Shown here in pieces: positions 35,456 through 43,750 of a stretch of DNA of 48,904 nt. The DNA lies in contig JBAPTR010000092.1 of the NCBI GenBank assembly GCA_049282265.1, positions 1-48,904 on the forward strand, in the 5' to 3' direction. Made by a program: the position numbers and the translations under genes. This stretch comes from CAYUCJ01 sp049282265 (GTDB lineage: Bacteria > Desulfobacterota > DSM-4660 > Desulfatiglandales > Desulfatiglandaceae). Position 1 is the first letter of the stretch; every line of letters begins with the position of its first letter. Under the pieces are notes generated by a model. That model saw nothing but the letters and a program-made list of their open reading frames with translations, did not search any database and was not told where the DNA came from.

Positions 35456-35764
35456 CTATTTTACGGTTCCCTGATAGGTTCCCGCTTTCTTCAGAGCATC
35501 CGCCATTTCTTCAATAGTAATTATCGAGGCGTCATAATAGACGGTGTTGATCTCCTTGAAGTTATGAAATCCCTTGTCAATCCGCTTTACCCCTTCCAAC
35601 CCCTCCAGGGCGGCTTCACCCACATCGTATCACTGAACGTAGAAAACCGCGGTGGATAATTGCGGATTCTCAGCATGAGATGACCTGTAACCATCAACCA
35701 GGGGCAACATTATCAGGACAAGTACCGGCAAGAATAGCACACTGAATCTTTCTATGATCTTCAC
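35456..35764 (-). CDS. Candidate selenoprotein: exported heavy-metal-associated (MerP-like) protein with in-frame UGA
   Basis: Ordinary ORF calling misses this gene because of a TGA at 35632-35630. Read with selenocysteine there, the minus strand encodes 102 aa: GTG 35764 with AAGGA seven bases upstream; a clear signal peptide (hydrophobic 7-23, processing around SSHA-E); then STAVFYVQU and YDVGEAALEGLEGV. The part after the UGA reads on for 57 residues as a typical heavy-metal-associated domain (ALxGLxGV, TVYYDASIITIEEMADALKKAG). Aligned on ALxxLxGV, the UGA falls exactly on the second Cys of the GMxCxxC motif; the first Cys position is Tyr. 46 bp downstream of the molybdoenzyme gene, likely the same operon. 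A nonsense mutation in a pseudogene is the main alternative. Confidence 0.68.
35588..35632 (-). promoter_or_regulatory. Possible bacterial SECIS element
   Basis: Directly after the UGA the transcript has an imperfect stem with CCC pairing GGG around a UGGAG loop that begins 22 nt after the UGA; the distance and a G in the apical loop fit bacterial SECIS elements, but the stem is short and contains a mismatch. Folding by eye only. Confidence 0.35.
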
Positions 35765-35810
35765 TGTATTGTCCTTCTTAAAATGACCTCAAAGCAGTGA
35801 CGACACCAAA

Positions 35811-36467
35811 TTATGATTTATGTGCAGTGACTCTGGATACATATTTCACCCAATCACCACCATAATAGTCTTCCGCCACAACCCGTAAGGGAAATCCGTG
35901 TTTTTTCGGCAATACACTGCCATTCACACTGTAGGCCAAAAACACCTTGCATGAGAGGATATCCTCTATTGGAAATCGCTCGGTTTTTTCGTAGGTTCCA
36001 TCCGGGCCGCTGAAAGATACATGCGTTACACCCGTGATCATCCGGGCCTTTTCCAGCAACTTGGCAACGGAAACACCTTTCCAGCGAGCATGGTAGGCAA
36101 AAAAACCCGGACAGATCAAAAGAACCTTTTTTTCAATCGGCGGCATTTTAACAAGTTCACCATAGGTGAGTCTCAGGGGGTGCTGAACATGGCCGCCTAT
36201 TTCAAGCTTCCAATCATTTAGATTAACCTGGTAATCATCCAATCCCATGGTCCCGAAAGCTTCCACAGGAGTCACATCCAGATTCCGTGTGTCCAAATCG
36301 GCGGGGTTTTTATCGACCAGGGTGCCCATCCGAGTTCCTTTCGGCAGGATCATTTTCTTTACCCTTGCAAAAACAACTCCCACCCCTCTGGCGATGGGAC
36401 TCAATGCGAGCCCCAGGCCACCTAAGAATCCCAATATCATTTTAATAAATCGGCGTCGATTATGCAT
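35811..36467 (-). CDS. Tat-exported sulfite-oxidase-family molybdopterin protein
   Basis: 218 aa. N-terminal twin-arginine signal (NRRRFIKM then a hydrophobic stretch ILGFLGGLGLALSP), so exported folded with its cofactor. The core is the oxidoreductase molybdopterin-binding (SUOX) domain: WKLEIGGHVQHPLRLTYGEL, the probable Mo-ligand C119 in LLICPGFFAYHARWKGVSV, and GFPLRVVAEDYYGGDWVKYV. No haem or dimerisation domain. Members of this fold include sulfite oxidases and MsrP (YedY), which reduces oxidised methionine in periplasmic proteins. The nearby exported MsrAB makes an MsrP-like role plausible but not shown. It is followed by the UGA-containing gene. Confidence 0.85.
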   Translation of the reverse strand: MHNRRRFIKMILGFLGGLGLALSPIARGVGVVFARVKKMILPKGTRMGTLVDKNPADLDTRNLDVTPVEAFGTMGLDDYQVNLNDWKLEIGGHVQHPLRLTYGELVKMPPIEKKVLLICPGFFAYHARWKGVSVAKLLEKARMITGVTHVSFSGPDGTYEKTERFPIEDILSCKVFLAYSVNGSVLPKKHGFPLRVVAEDYYGGDWVKYVSRVTAHKS

Positions 36468-36556
36468 TATTGACCTCTTTCTGCATCAGTTTTTTGTCCC
36501 CTTGCTTTGAAAAGATTTCAACGACAGCTTGACAATTCATCGAATGTCATCCGGCC

Positions 36557-37705
36557 TCATTTCTCATTCATTCCAGCTGCCCGGTCTCCGGAAAACAGCT
36601 TCAAATACTCGCCGTAGCCTTCCTTTTCCAGATCCTCTTTGGGAATGAACCGGAGGGCCGCAGAATTCATGCAGTACCTGAGCCCGGTGGGGGGCGGACC
36701 GTCGTTGAAGACATGCCCGAGGTGCGAATCTCCATGCTTGCTCCTGACCTCGGTGCGGGACGTGAATAGACTCCGGTCTTCCTTTTCCACGATGTTAGCC
36801 GGTACAAGGGGTCTGGTGAAACTGGGCCAGCCGGTTCCCGACTTAAACTTGTCACGGGAACTGAAAAGAGGCTCGCCTGAAACAACGTCCACGTAGATGC
36901 CCTCCCTTTTATTGTTCCAGTATTTATTTTTGAAAGGCGGCTCGGTTCCCTCTTTCTGCGTCACTTTATACTGTAGCGGCGTCAGCTTTTTCCGCAGCAC
37001 GTCGTCGGCGGGTTTCATATATTTCGACCCGGCGGTATCCTCAGTCATCTTTTCCTTTTCATCGCCCCAGACCTTCTTCAGGAACTGATCACGACCGGAA
37101 TGCCAGCGATAGAATTTGTACCGGACGGGATTCTTTTTGTAATAGTCCTGATGGTAATCCTCCGCCTTGTAGAATTTGGTAAATGGGACGATCTCTGTTA
37201 CAATTGGCTTATGGAAACGGCCGGATTTCTCGAGCGCCGCCTTCGACGCTTCCGCCAACCGCTTTTGCTCTTCATTGTGATAGAAGATAACGCTCCGGTA
37301 TTGCGACCCCCTGTCCACGAACTGCCCACCCGCGTCGGTCGGATCCACGTGACGCCAGAAATAATCCAGCAGCTCTTTGTAGGAGACCTTGTTGGGATCA
37401 TAAATCACCTGCACCGCTTCCACATGTCCCGTCCCTCCGGCCGAGACCTCCTCATAGGTGGGGTTCATCTTGTGCCCGCCGGTATAGCCGGATATGGCCT
37501 CAACCACACCGGGGACCTTTTCAAAGTCCGACTCCGTACACCAGAAACAACCACCTGCAAACGTGGCAATGGCATGGCCGCCCATCTTCTCTTCCATGGC
37601 CGACTCGCTTTGCTGGCTTGCCATCGTGTTTCGATTCCGGAAGTGGAGGCCGACTGCAAGGGCCCCAGCCAGAATCAATATCGTAATCAGTACGCTCGAT
37701 CTCAT
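36557..37705 (-). CDS. msrAB: Membrane-anchored MsrA-MsrB fusion (peptide methionine sulfoxide reductase)
   Basis: 382 aa. An N-terminal anchor or signal (SVLITILILAGALAVGLHF) places it outside the cytoplasm. MsrA domain (~45-200): catalytic C53 in AGGCFWCTESDFEKVPGV, GHVEAVQV and SQYRS; reduces Met-S-sulfoxide. MsrB domain (~240-375): GTGWPSF, HGDSHLGHVFNDGP and catalytic C345 in RYCMNSAALRF; reduces Met-R-sulfoxide. The zinc CxxC pairs of many MsrBs are absent. C53 is a normal Cys codon, not Sec. No thioredoxin-like domain is fused, so an external reductant is needed. ATG 37705 follows GGGAGGTGATTG; the frame's GTG at 37714 lies inside that RBS. Confidence 0.95.
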   Translation of the reverse strand: MRSSVLITILILAGALAVGLHFRNRNTMASQQSESAMEEKMGGHAIATFAGGCFWCTESDFEKVPGVVEAISGYTGGHKMNPTYEEVSAGGTGHVEAVQVIYDPNKVSYKELLDYFWRHVDPTDAGGQFVDRGSQYRSVIFYHNEEQKRLAEASKAALEKSGRFHKPIVTEIVPFTKFYKAEDYHQDYYKKNPVRYKFYRWHSGRDQFLKKVWGDEKEKMTEDTAGSKYMKPADDVLRKKLTPLQYKVTQKEGTEPPFKNKYWNNKREGIYVDVVSGEPLFSSRDKFKSGTGWPSFTRPLVPANIVEKEDRSLFTSRTEVRSKHGDSHLGHVFNDGPPPTGLRYCMNSAALRFIPKEDLEKEGYGEYLKLFSGDRAAGMNEK

Positions 37706-37748
37706 ATCAATCACCTCCCTTTTAAAGTTGAAAGGTTCTTCGTCCTTG

Positions 37749-37768
37749 AACCGGTCGGAAAACCGGTT
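37749..37768. promoter_or_regulatory. Candidate operator between msrAB and the two-component genes
   Basis: Perfect inverted repeat AACCGGT-N6-ACCGGTT, 44 bp upstream of the msrAB start in the 249-bp divergent region. It could bind the adjacent OmpR-type regulator or another repressor. No clear -35/-10 pair was seen in the rest of the gap. Confidence 0.4.
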
Positions 37769-37954
37769 GCCGGCGACTTCCCTTTTTTCTTCGCTTTGAT
37801 TTCAAGATAAACACACCGCATGGAAAATGAATCACGAAAGTATAACATTTTGGTCACAATTGGGATTTCGGGAGAAAAGTGCGGTCGATTCTTGCTTTTT
37901 GGCGGATATTCTGCAATTATTTCCTAAATTTTTCACTAAACTCGGAGACCGGCC

Positions 37955-38674
37955 ATGCCGCGCAAGATCCTGATCATCGAAGACAATCAAGACCTGGCCC
38001 ACCTCCTGGAGATCCATTTGGGGGACCTTTCCCATGAGGTGGATCTCGCATTCGACGGCCATGAAGGCCTGGCCAAAGCGGAATCCGGTTCCTATGACCT
38101 GGTAATCCTCGACCTGATGCTGCCGGGCTTGGACGGCCTGGAGATCTGCCGCCGAATTCGGAACCGACCGGCCTACACCCCCATCCTGATGCTCACATCC
38201 AAATCTTCGGAAACGGACCGGGTGGTGGGCCTGGAAATGGGCGCGGACGACTACGTGACCAAACCCTTCAGCGTCAGGGAACTCATGGCAAGGGTAAAGG
38301 CCATCTTCCGCCGCACAGAGGCGCTGGAATCCGGGCCGCCGGGCCGGGAGCCGTCTCCGTTGAACGTAAAGGAGCTTTCCATCGATCCGGAAAGGCGGCG
38401 GGTCACCCTGGAGGGCAAGGATATCGATCTGACGGCAAAGGAGTTCGACCTGCTTTACCACTTCGCACTGCATCCCGGGATCGTCTTCACGCGGTCCCAA
38501 CTGCTTGACCAGGTCTGGGGATACGGCCACGATGGGTACGAGCACACGGTCAATTCCCATATCAATCGCCTGCGGGCCAAGATTGAAGAAGACCCGGCAC
38601 ATCCCCGCTACATCCTGACCGTCTGGGGTGTTGGCTACAAGTTTGTCGATCCCGGGGAAGAGAAGAGAGCGTAA
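37955..38674 (+). CDS. OmpR/PhoB-family response regulator
   Basis: 239 aa. Receiver domain (ILIIEDN; phosphoacceptor Asp in VILDLMLPGLDG; K in YVTKPFS) followed by a winged-helix DNA-binding domain (LTAKEFDLLYHFALHPGIVFTRSQLLDQVWGYGHDGYEHTVNSHINRLR). RBS GGAG upstream of ATG. Its stop overlaps the kinase start (TAATG), so the pair is translationally coupled. Divergent from msrAB, which may be its target. Confidence 0.95.
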   Translation: MPRKILIIEDNQDLAHLLEIHLGDLSHEVDLAFDGHEGLAKAESGSYDLVILDLMLPGLDGLEICRRIRNRPAYTPILMLTSKSSETDRVVGLEMGADDYVTKPFSVRELMARVKAIFRRTEALESGPPGREPSPLNVKELSIDPERRRVTLEGKDIDLTAKEFDLLYHFALHPGIVFTRSQLLDQVWGYGHDGYEHTVNSHINRLRAKIEEDPAHPRYILTVWGVGYKFVDPGEEKRA

Positions 38675-40161
38675 TGTTCAGATCCCTCTATTCAAGACTT
38701 GCCGCCGTGTTGACGGTGTTGTTTTTCCTCGTGGGGCTCTCGGTCGTCGCGGTACTGGTTTTTTCCATGGGAATGTATCAGCAGGAGGTGAACCAGAAGC
38801 TGAACAGCCGGTTGGCGCAGCAGATTGTGGCCGAAGAGATCCCGGTGGAGAAAAACCGTGTGAACGAGGGGGCCCTCAAGGCGGTATTTCACAAGCTTAT
38901 GGTCATCAATCCGAGCATTGAGATCTACCTCCTCGACCCTGAAGGAAACATCCTGGCCTATTCGGCGCCCCGGGAGAAGATCAAACAGAAGACCGTCGAT
39001 CTGGGCCCCATCATCAAATGGATCAATGGGGACATGTCCACACCCCTGAAAGGCGACGATCCCCGCCACCCGGGCGAGAGAAAGGCCTTTTCCGCAGCCC
39101 GGATTCCTGCCAAAGGCGCCCTGGAAGGCTATCTTTACGTTATTCTCGAGGGGGAGCTTTACGAAGGCGTGGCGCAGAAACTGATGGGAAGCTACATCCT
39201 CCGGTTGAGCGCCGGATTGGCCGGCGCAAGCCTTTTGTTTGCATTCATCGCAGGGTTGATTCTCTTTTTTGTGTTGACCGGCAAGCTCAGGCGGCTGGCG
39301 GGCGTCATGGACGCCTTCAGAAAAGGGGACGACTTCAGAAAGATCGGCCTGCGCGTGAAAAAGGGTGTGCACCATCTCAACGAGATAGACCGGCTCGGGG
39401 CGGCCTTCATGGAAATGGCCGAACGGATCGAAGATCAGATCGGGCAGCTGCAAAACTCGGACGCCTTGCGCCGGGAACTGATCGCCAATGTCTCCCACGA
39501 CCTGCGAACGCCCCTGGCGAACCTCCAGGGCTACATCGAAACCCTTCTCATGAAGGAAGAGGGATTAACCGGGGAGGAGAGACGCCAATATCTTGAAACA
39601 GCCGCCAGGCATTGTGAAAGGCTGACCAGACTGGTGAATGAGCTTCTGGAGCTGGCAAGGCTCGAGTCATTTGATGAGACCCGAATAGAGCGGGAGCCTT
39701 TCAACCTGGGCGAGCTTGTCCAGGATGTGACGCGCAAATTTCAACTGGCGGCCGGAGAAAAAGGGATCCAGATCACCACCAACATCCAGGAGCAGCTCCC
39801 ATTTGTGAATGGAGACATCGGTCTGATCGAGCGGGCCCTCGAAAATCTCCTGGAAAACGCCGTGCACTACACCCCGGAGGGCGGCTCCGTCAGCCTCCTG
39901 ATGAAACCGGAGGACCAGAACATCACCGTTGAAGTGCGCGACACGGGCCCCGGCATTCCTGAAGAAGAGATCCCCCAGGTCTTTAATCGCTTCTATCAGA
40001 CGGAAAAGAGCAGGAAGGAGGCGGGAGGTCATTCCGGCCTGGGACTTGCCATAACCAAGAGAATCATTGAACTCCACAACCGATCCATCCAGGTGAGCGG
40101 CGCACCTGGAAAAGGGACGAGCTTTACCTTTCAGCTGCCCAAATACCACCCGTCGGTTTGA
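38674..40161 (+). CDS. Membrane sensor histidine kinase, partner of the preceding regulator
   Basis: 495 aa. Two membrane helices (LAAVLTVLFFLVGLSVVAVLVF and a stretch near 178-205) enclose a periplasmic sensor domain of ~140 residues; a HAMP-like linker follows. HisKA: H274 or its neighbour in IANVSHDLRTPLANLQGY; HATPase with N-box (ALENLLENAVHYTPEGGSV), VRDTGPGIPEEE and GLGLAITKRI. A typical EnvZ/PhoR-type sensor of an envelope signal. Given the divergent methionine sulfoxide reductase and Mo-enzyme, oxidative or chlorine stress in the envelope is a reasonable guess for the signal. Confidence 0.94.
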   Translation: MFRSLYSRLAAVLTVLFFLVGLSVVAVLVFSMGMYQQEVNQKLNSRLAQQIVAEEIPVEKNRVNEGALKAVFHKLMVINPSIEIYLLDPEGNILAYSAPREKIKQKTVDLGPIIKWINGDMSTPLKGDDPRHPGERKAFSAARIPAKGALEGYLYVILEGELYEGVAQKLMGSYILRLSAGLAGASLLFAFIAGLILFFVLTGKLRRLAGVMDAFRKGDDFRKIGLRVKKGVHHLNEIDRLGAAFMEMAERIEDQIGQLQNSDALRRELIANVSHDLRTPLANLQGYIETLLMKEEGLTGEERRQYLETAARHCERLTRLVNELLELARLESFDETRIEREPFNLGELVQDVTRKFQLAAGEKGIQITTNIQEQLPFVNGDIGLIERALENLLENAVHYTPEGGSVSLLMKPEDQNITVEVRDTGPGIPEEEIPQVFNRFYQTEKSRKEAGGHSGLGLAITKRIIELHNRSIQVSGAPGKGTSFTFQLPKYHPSV

Positions 40162-40207
40162 CCGAGCCTGCGACCCATCGCCCTCAGGCTGCATCAAAAA
40201 GGCAATA

Positions 40208-40318
40208 TCTCACACAGAGCTCACAGAGATCACAGGGGTTTAAGAACAAAAAAGGAAAATGCGTTTCTCTGATTTCTCTGCGTCTCTAGTGAACGAAGTA
40301 AACCCCGATTGGCGGGAT
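40208..40318. repeat. Imperfect palindromic repeat, copy 2
   Basis: TCTCACACAGAGCTCACAGAGA, an A-rich centre (AAGAACAAAAAAGG) and TCTCTGATTTCTCTGCGTCTC give the same block order as 15573-15677. It follows the kinase gene; no gene inside. Confidence 0.5.
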
Positions 40319-40377
40319 CTCCGCTTCGCTCCGACGCGCGTGAGGAGAAAATATAAATGTACGGTCTAACCGGAAAG

Positions 40378-40797
40378 ACCCATTTTTTCTTGCAATTTAT
40401 TAATAAAGTGATAAAGAACATATCAGTTTTCACCAGAATGCTCTGCAGTTCACTGCGGGGATGACCAGCCTGCTCCGGGAACTTCGGCGCACCTCCGATC
40501 AGATACCCCGCAGTCTGCTGCAAAGAGGTTCATTTGCTTTATTGGCCAAGACTATTCTTCTGACAAAATCCTGAGAGTGCTCACTGCCAAATACTTCCTG
40601 GGCGCCGTCAGGCTTCCAATTTCTATCTCTAACCGTTGTGGACTTGCAGTGCCGAACCAAAGGCGTTTTTTGTTTCCGGCTGGATCTCAAGCTCATTATC
40701 CGGTTTTCCGCGGAGAGAGGGAGTCAATAACCAAAAAATGGGAATACTCACTTAAGGTTTGAGTTATTGAATTTTAAAAGAGCGTCCCACTCTCCAC
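40378..40797 (+). repeat. Long dispersed repeat, copy B1 (~420 bp)
   Basis: Starts CCCATTTTTTCTTGCAATTT and ends AATTTTAAAAGAGCGTCC...CTCTCCAC. It matches 45737-46163 over its whole length in the same orientation (my estimate roughly 75-80%), with conserved blocks such as CACCAGAATGCTCTGCAG, CGATCAGATACCCCGCA and GTTGTGGACTTG. Hairpin-forming parts (CTGCAG..CACTGC; CCGGGAACTTCGG) are present. The minus-strand frame 40230-40523 crosses it but has stops in the other copy. It fills most of the 792-bp gap before the molybdoenzyme gene. Confidence 0.72.
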
Positions 40798-40844
40798 ACG
40801 GAAGCCTTGATCTTCCTCAAAAACTCTCCGACTCCTATTCCCAT

Positions 40845-40873
40845 TTGATTTTTTACAAAAAATGATATAGATA
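40845..40873 (+). promoter_or_regulatory. Weak candidate promoter for the molybdoenzyme operon
   Basis: TTGATT (40845-40850) and, 17 bp later, TAGATA (40868-40873; TATAGA is two bases earlier). It is just downstream of repeat B1 and ~80 bp before the gene. Low-grade match. Confidence 0.3.
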
Positions 40874-40953
40874 GTCGCAGCGTCGATACAATCCAAAAGT
40901 CAAACAAAGATAATGGATTGGGAATTAATAAAACCTATTGAAGGAAATTATCA

Positions 40954-43179
40954 ATGATTCAAGAAGAGAAAATCCGAAACGAACAATTTACCTCAACGCC
41001 GGCATATGGTCCAAAACTGGAAGCGGGCGAAACCGCGATCCCAACCTTTTGCGGCATGTGCGGGCCATGGAACGGTTGCGGTATTTGGGCGATTGTCAAG
41101 AACGGCCGTTTTATCCGGGTGGAGGGCATGAAAGAATCGCCTCTTAATAAGGGGCGCAATTGCGCCAAAGCCCATGCCGCCCCCCAATGGGTGTATTCCC
41201 CGCAACGCCTCGCTCATCCTCTTCTGCGAACCGGTGCAAAGGGAAAGGGGAAATTTGCGAAAATCTCCTGGAAAGAAGCCATTGAGCGTATCGCCGACAA
41301 ATTGAAAGCCCAAAAGGACCAATACGGCCCCGAATCTCTCGGGATATTGTCTCCGGCCCGCAGGGGATACAGCGAGTATTGTTACCGCTTCCTGATGGCG
41401 CACGGCAGCCCGAATTACGGTCACAGCGGCATTTGTGCCATGCAGAACTCATTCTCCTATGCCTATACCCTTGGCGCGGTCCGGCCGATGCCGGATTACA
41501 AGCACTGCGATTTGGTGCTTATCTGGGGCAAACAGGTGATCTACTCAGGTTCCAGCAAGGGAAGTACGATAGCCCTGGTGGAAGCCAAAGAACGGGGCGC
41601 AAAAATCGTTGCCATCAAGCCGTCCCTGGAACCGGATGCAGCCTTTGCCGATATCTGGATGCCCATTCGGCCCGGCACGGACGCCGCCCTGGCCCTGGCC
41701 TTTTTGAATATCGTGATCAATGAAAACCTGTGTGACATGGAATTCGTCCGCAGCCATTGCTATGGGTTCGATGAACTCAAGAACCACGTTCAGGCCTTCA
41801 CCCCTGAATGGGCCGCGAACATCACCGGTCTCGATCCTGCTCAGATAATTGATGTTGCACGGCTTTATGCAACTACCCCGGCAGCGGCCATCGATACGGG
41901 CAATGGCCTCGAGCATGCACCTTCGGCCAGCGACGCCGTCCGGGCCATTGCCAGCCTGATGGCCATCACCGGACACTTTGACAAACCCGGCTGCAATATT
42001 GTCCCTATGGGCAGCACCATGCCCCAGCCTAAAAGCGTCCATTTGAGAGAACGCTACACCCAGGAGTGGATTGACAAACTCGTCAGTCCAGAATTCCCAA
42101 AACCATTTCAGCCTTACCTAGAGGGGACATCCTCGGTCTACTACCGCATATTAGAGAGCGTCCTGACCGGAAAACCCTATCCCATAAGAGCCGTGATCGC
42201 CCCCGGAACCCAACCCACCGTAAGCACTCGGGGTTCCCGCAGGGTGGTCCAGGCCCTTGAAAAACTGGATTTTTTCGTTGTGGTGGACGTGATGCAAACC
42301 GCCGAGATGGATTATGCGGATATCGTTGTGCCCGTTGCCACGCCCTATGAGGTCGATCACGCCTTCGAGACCACCCCCAATTGGATCATGGCCCGTAACA
42401 AGGTGATCGAACCCTTGGGAGACTATAAGTCCATCTATGAGTTTCTGATCGACCTGGGGGTCAAGATGGGGTACGGGAAGGACTTCTGGAACGGCAGCAT
42501 GGAAGCCTGCCAGAATGAGCAGTTGGCGCCTTTGGGTATGACCATCGACCAGTTGCAGGCCCATCCCACCGGTATCGTTTATCCCATGAAGCCCATGGCC
42601 TATGAGAAATACGGGCAGATTTTCGCCACGCCGAGCCCGCGGCTTTCCAAGGCGCCTTTTCTGCCCCAGGGCAAGGTTGCCCTCTACAACACCACTTTTG
42701 AAGAAAACGGTTACAACCCCTTGCCCCAATGGCACGAACCGCCGGAAAGCATCACCGGCACCCCAGAGTTGGCGGATAAGTATCCGCTGGTTTTTTCTGA
42801 CTATCATACCTCCGCGGTTTACAATGCCGCCTGGCTTCGCAATGTGCCCTATTTGCGGGAATTGATGCCGCATCCCACCTTGCACATTCATCCGGCCACT
42901 GCAACGCAGCGGGGCATCAAGGACGGCGACTGGGTGGAGGTGGAATCACCCTATGGGAAGATCAAGCTGAAAGCGCAGTTTTTCCCCGGCATCAGGCCGG
43001 ACACCGTCATGGCACTGCACGGCTGGTGGCAGGGGTGTGACGAACTCGGCCTGCCAGGTTATCCAATCCTGGATGGCGGCGCCAACACCAACCTGATGTA
43101 TTGCGTGGCCGAAAAGGCCTTCGACCCTCTGGTGACGGCCATGTCCAGTCAAACCCTGGTTCAGGTGCGAAAGGCCTGA
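40954..43179 (+). CDS. Molybdopterin oxidoreductase catalytic subunit (DMSO reductase superfamily)
   Basis: 741 aa, no signal peptide. An N-terminal [4Fe-4S] motif: C33-x2-C36-x5-C42, with the fourth in KGRNC; the usual spacing is C-x2-C-x3-C, so this one has two extra residues. C161 in GHSGICAMQNSFSYAY is at the Mo/W-ligand position; it is an ordinary Cys codon. MoCo-binding blocks include GPESLGI, GSPNYGHSG, LVLIWGKQ, PGTDAALALAFLN and the C-terminal molydopterin dinucleotide domain (HPATATQRGIKDGDWVEVESPYG). Related in style to polysulfide/thiosulfate-type or BisC-type enzymes; substrate unknown. The electron-transfer subunit follows 40 bp later. RBS GAAGGAAA. Confidence 0.88.
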   Translation: MIQEEKIRNEQFTSTPAYGPKLEAGETAIPTFCGMCGPWNGCGIWAIVKNGRFIRVEGMKESPLNKGRNCAKAHAAPQWVYSPQRLAHPLLRTGAKGKGKFAKISWKEAIERIADKLKAQKDQYGPESLGILSPARRGYSEYCYRFLMAHGSPNYGHSGICAMQNSFSYAYTLGAVRPMPDYKHCDLVLIWGKQVIYSGSSKGSTIALVEAKERGAKIVAIKPSLEPDAAFADIWMPIRPGTDAALALAFLNIVINENLCDMEFVRSHCYGFDELKNHVQAFTPEWAANITGLDPAQIIDVARLYATTPAAAIDTGNGLEHAPSASDAVRAIASLMAITGHFDKPGCNIVPMGSTMPQPKSVHLRERYTQEWIDKLVSPEFPKPFQPYLEGTSSVYYRILESVLTGKPYPIRAVIAPGTQPTVSTRGSRRVVQALEKLDFFVVVDVMQTAEMDYADIVVPVATPYEVDHAFETTPNWIMARNKVIEPLGDYKSIYEFLIDLGVKMGYGKDFWNGSMEACQNEQLAPLGMTIDQLQAHPTGIVYPMKPMAYEKYGQIFATPSPRLSKAPFLPQGKVALYNTTFEENGYNPLPQWHEPPESITGTPELADKYPLVFSDYHTSAVYNAAWLRNVPYLRELMPHPTLHIHPATATQRGIKDGDWVEVESPYGKIKLKAQFFPGIRPDTVMALHGWWQGCDELGLPGYPILDGGANTNLMYCVAEKAFDPLVTAMSSQTLVQVRKA

Positions 43180-43219
43180 GATTCACTTTAAAAAAACAAT
43201 GGATACAAGGAAATCCGGT

Positions 43220-43741
43220 ATGTTGAAACAATATGGAATCTATTTCGAAGCAGAGCGATGCGTGCAGTGCTACGCTTGTGAAGTTGCCTGCAAGAGTCTA
43301 AATGGCATTGAGCCGGGGGTGAAGTGGCGGATGGTTTTTGATGTCTGGAAAGGGCAATTTCCCCACGTGTTGAACAGAAGCATATCCCATGCCTGTATGC
43401 ACTGCGCTGTACCGGCCTGCGAAGCCGCCTGTCCCACCGGCGCCATACTCAAACGGCTGGCCGACGGCATTGTGGTGGTTGACCGAAATAAGTGCATCGG
43501 TTGTCACTCGTGCCAGTTGGCATGCCCTTTCGGCATCCCCCAGTTCGGCCATGACGGCAGGATGCAGAAATGCCATCTGTGCGTAAGCCGCGTGGAGAAA
43601 GGAAAGGAGCCGGCGTGTGTAGCCACCTGCCCGGCCGAGGCCCTGCACTTCGGGACTGCCGAAGCATTGAATGAACTTGCTGCCAAAAAAGCGGCCCGAA
43701 AACTGGCCGAGGCTTCCCTGCACCCGGGGGCAACCGAATAG
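43220..43741 (+). CDS. Four-cluster ferredoxin-type electron transfer subunit (DmsB/PsrB-like)
   Basis: 173 aa with four 4Fe-4S motifs: CVQCYACEVACKS, CMHCAVPACEAACPTGAI, CIGCHSCQLACPFGIPQFG and CHLCVSRVEKGKEPACVATCP. This is the usual beta subunit of molybdopterin oxidoreductases and would shuttle electrons between the catalytic subunit and a redox partner. There is no membrane anchor subunit gene next to it and no Tat signal on the catalytic subunit, so the pair is probably cytoplasmic. ATG 43220 (AAGGAA at seven bases) is chosen over ATG 43199. Confidence 0.92.
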   Translation: MLKQYGIYFEAERCVQCYACEVACKSLNGIEPGVKWRMVFDVWKGQFPHVLNRSISHACMHCAVPACEAACPTGAILKRLADGIVVVDRNKCIGCHSCQLACPFGIPQFGHDGRMQKCHLCVSRVEKGKEPACVATCPAEALHFGTAEALNELAAKKAARKLAEASLHPGATE

Positions 43742-43750
43742 AAGGGGCTG

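Noticed and set aside
36557..37705. Selenocysteine in MsrA
   Set aside because: Codon 53 (GCFWC motif) is a normal Cys codon; the frame is uninterrupted.
40954..43179. Acetylene hydratase
   Set aside because: General similarity in length and C-terminal blocks, but the N-terminal cluster region lacks the characteristic CDxxC-type aspartate and spacing, and the ferredoxin subunit next door fits an oxidoreductase.
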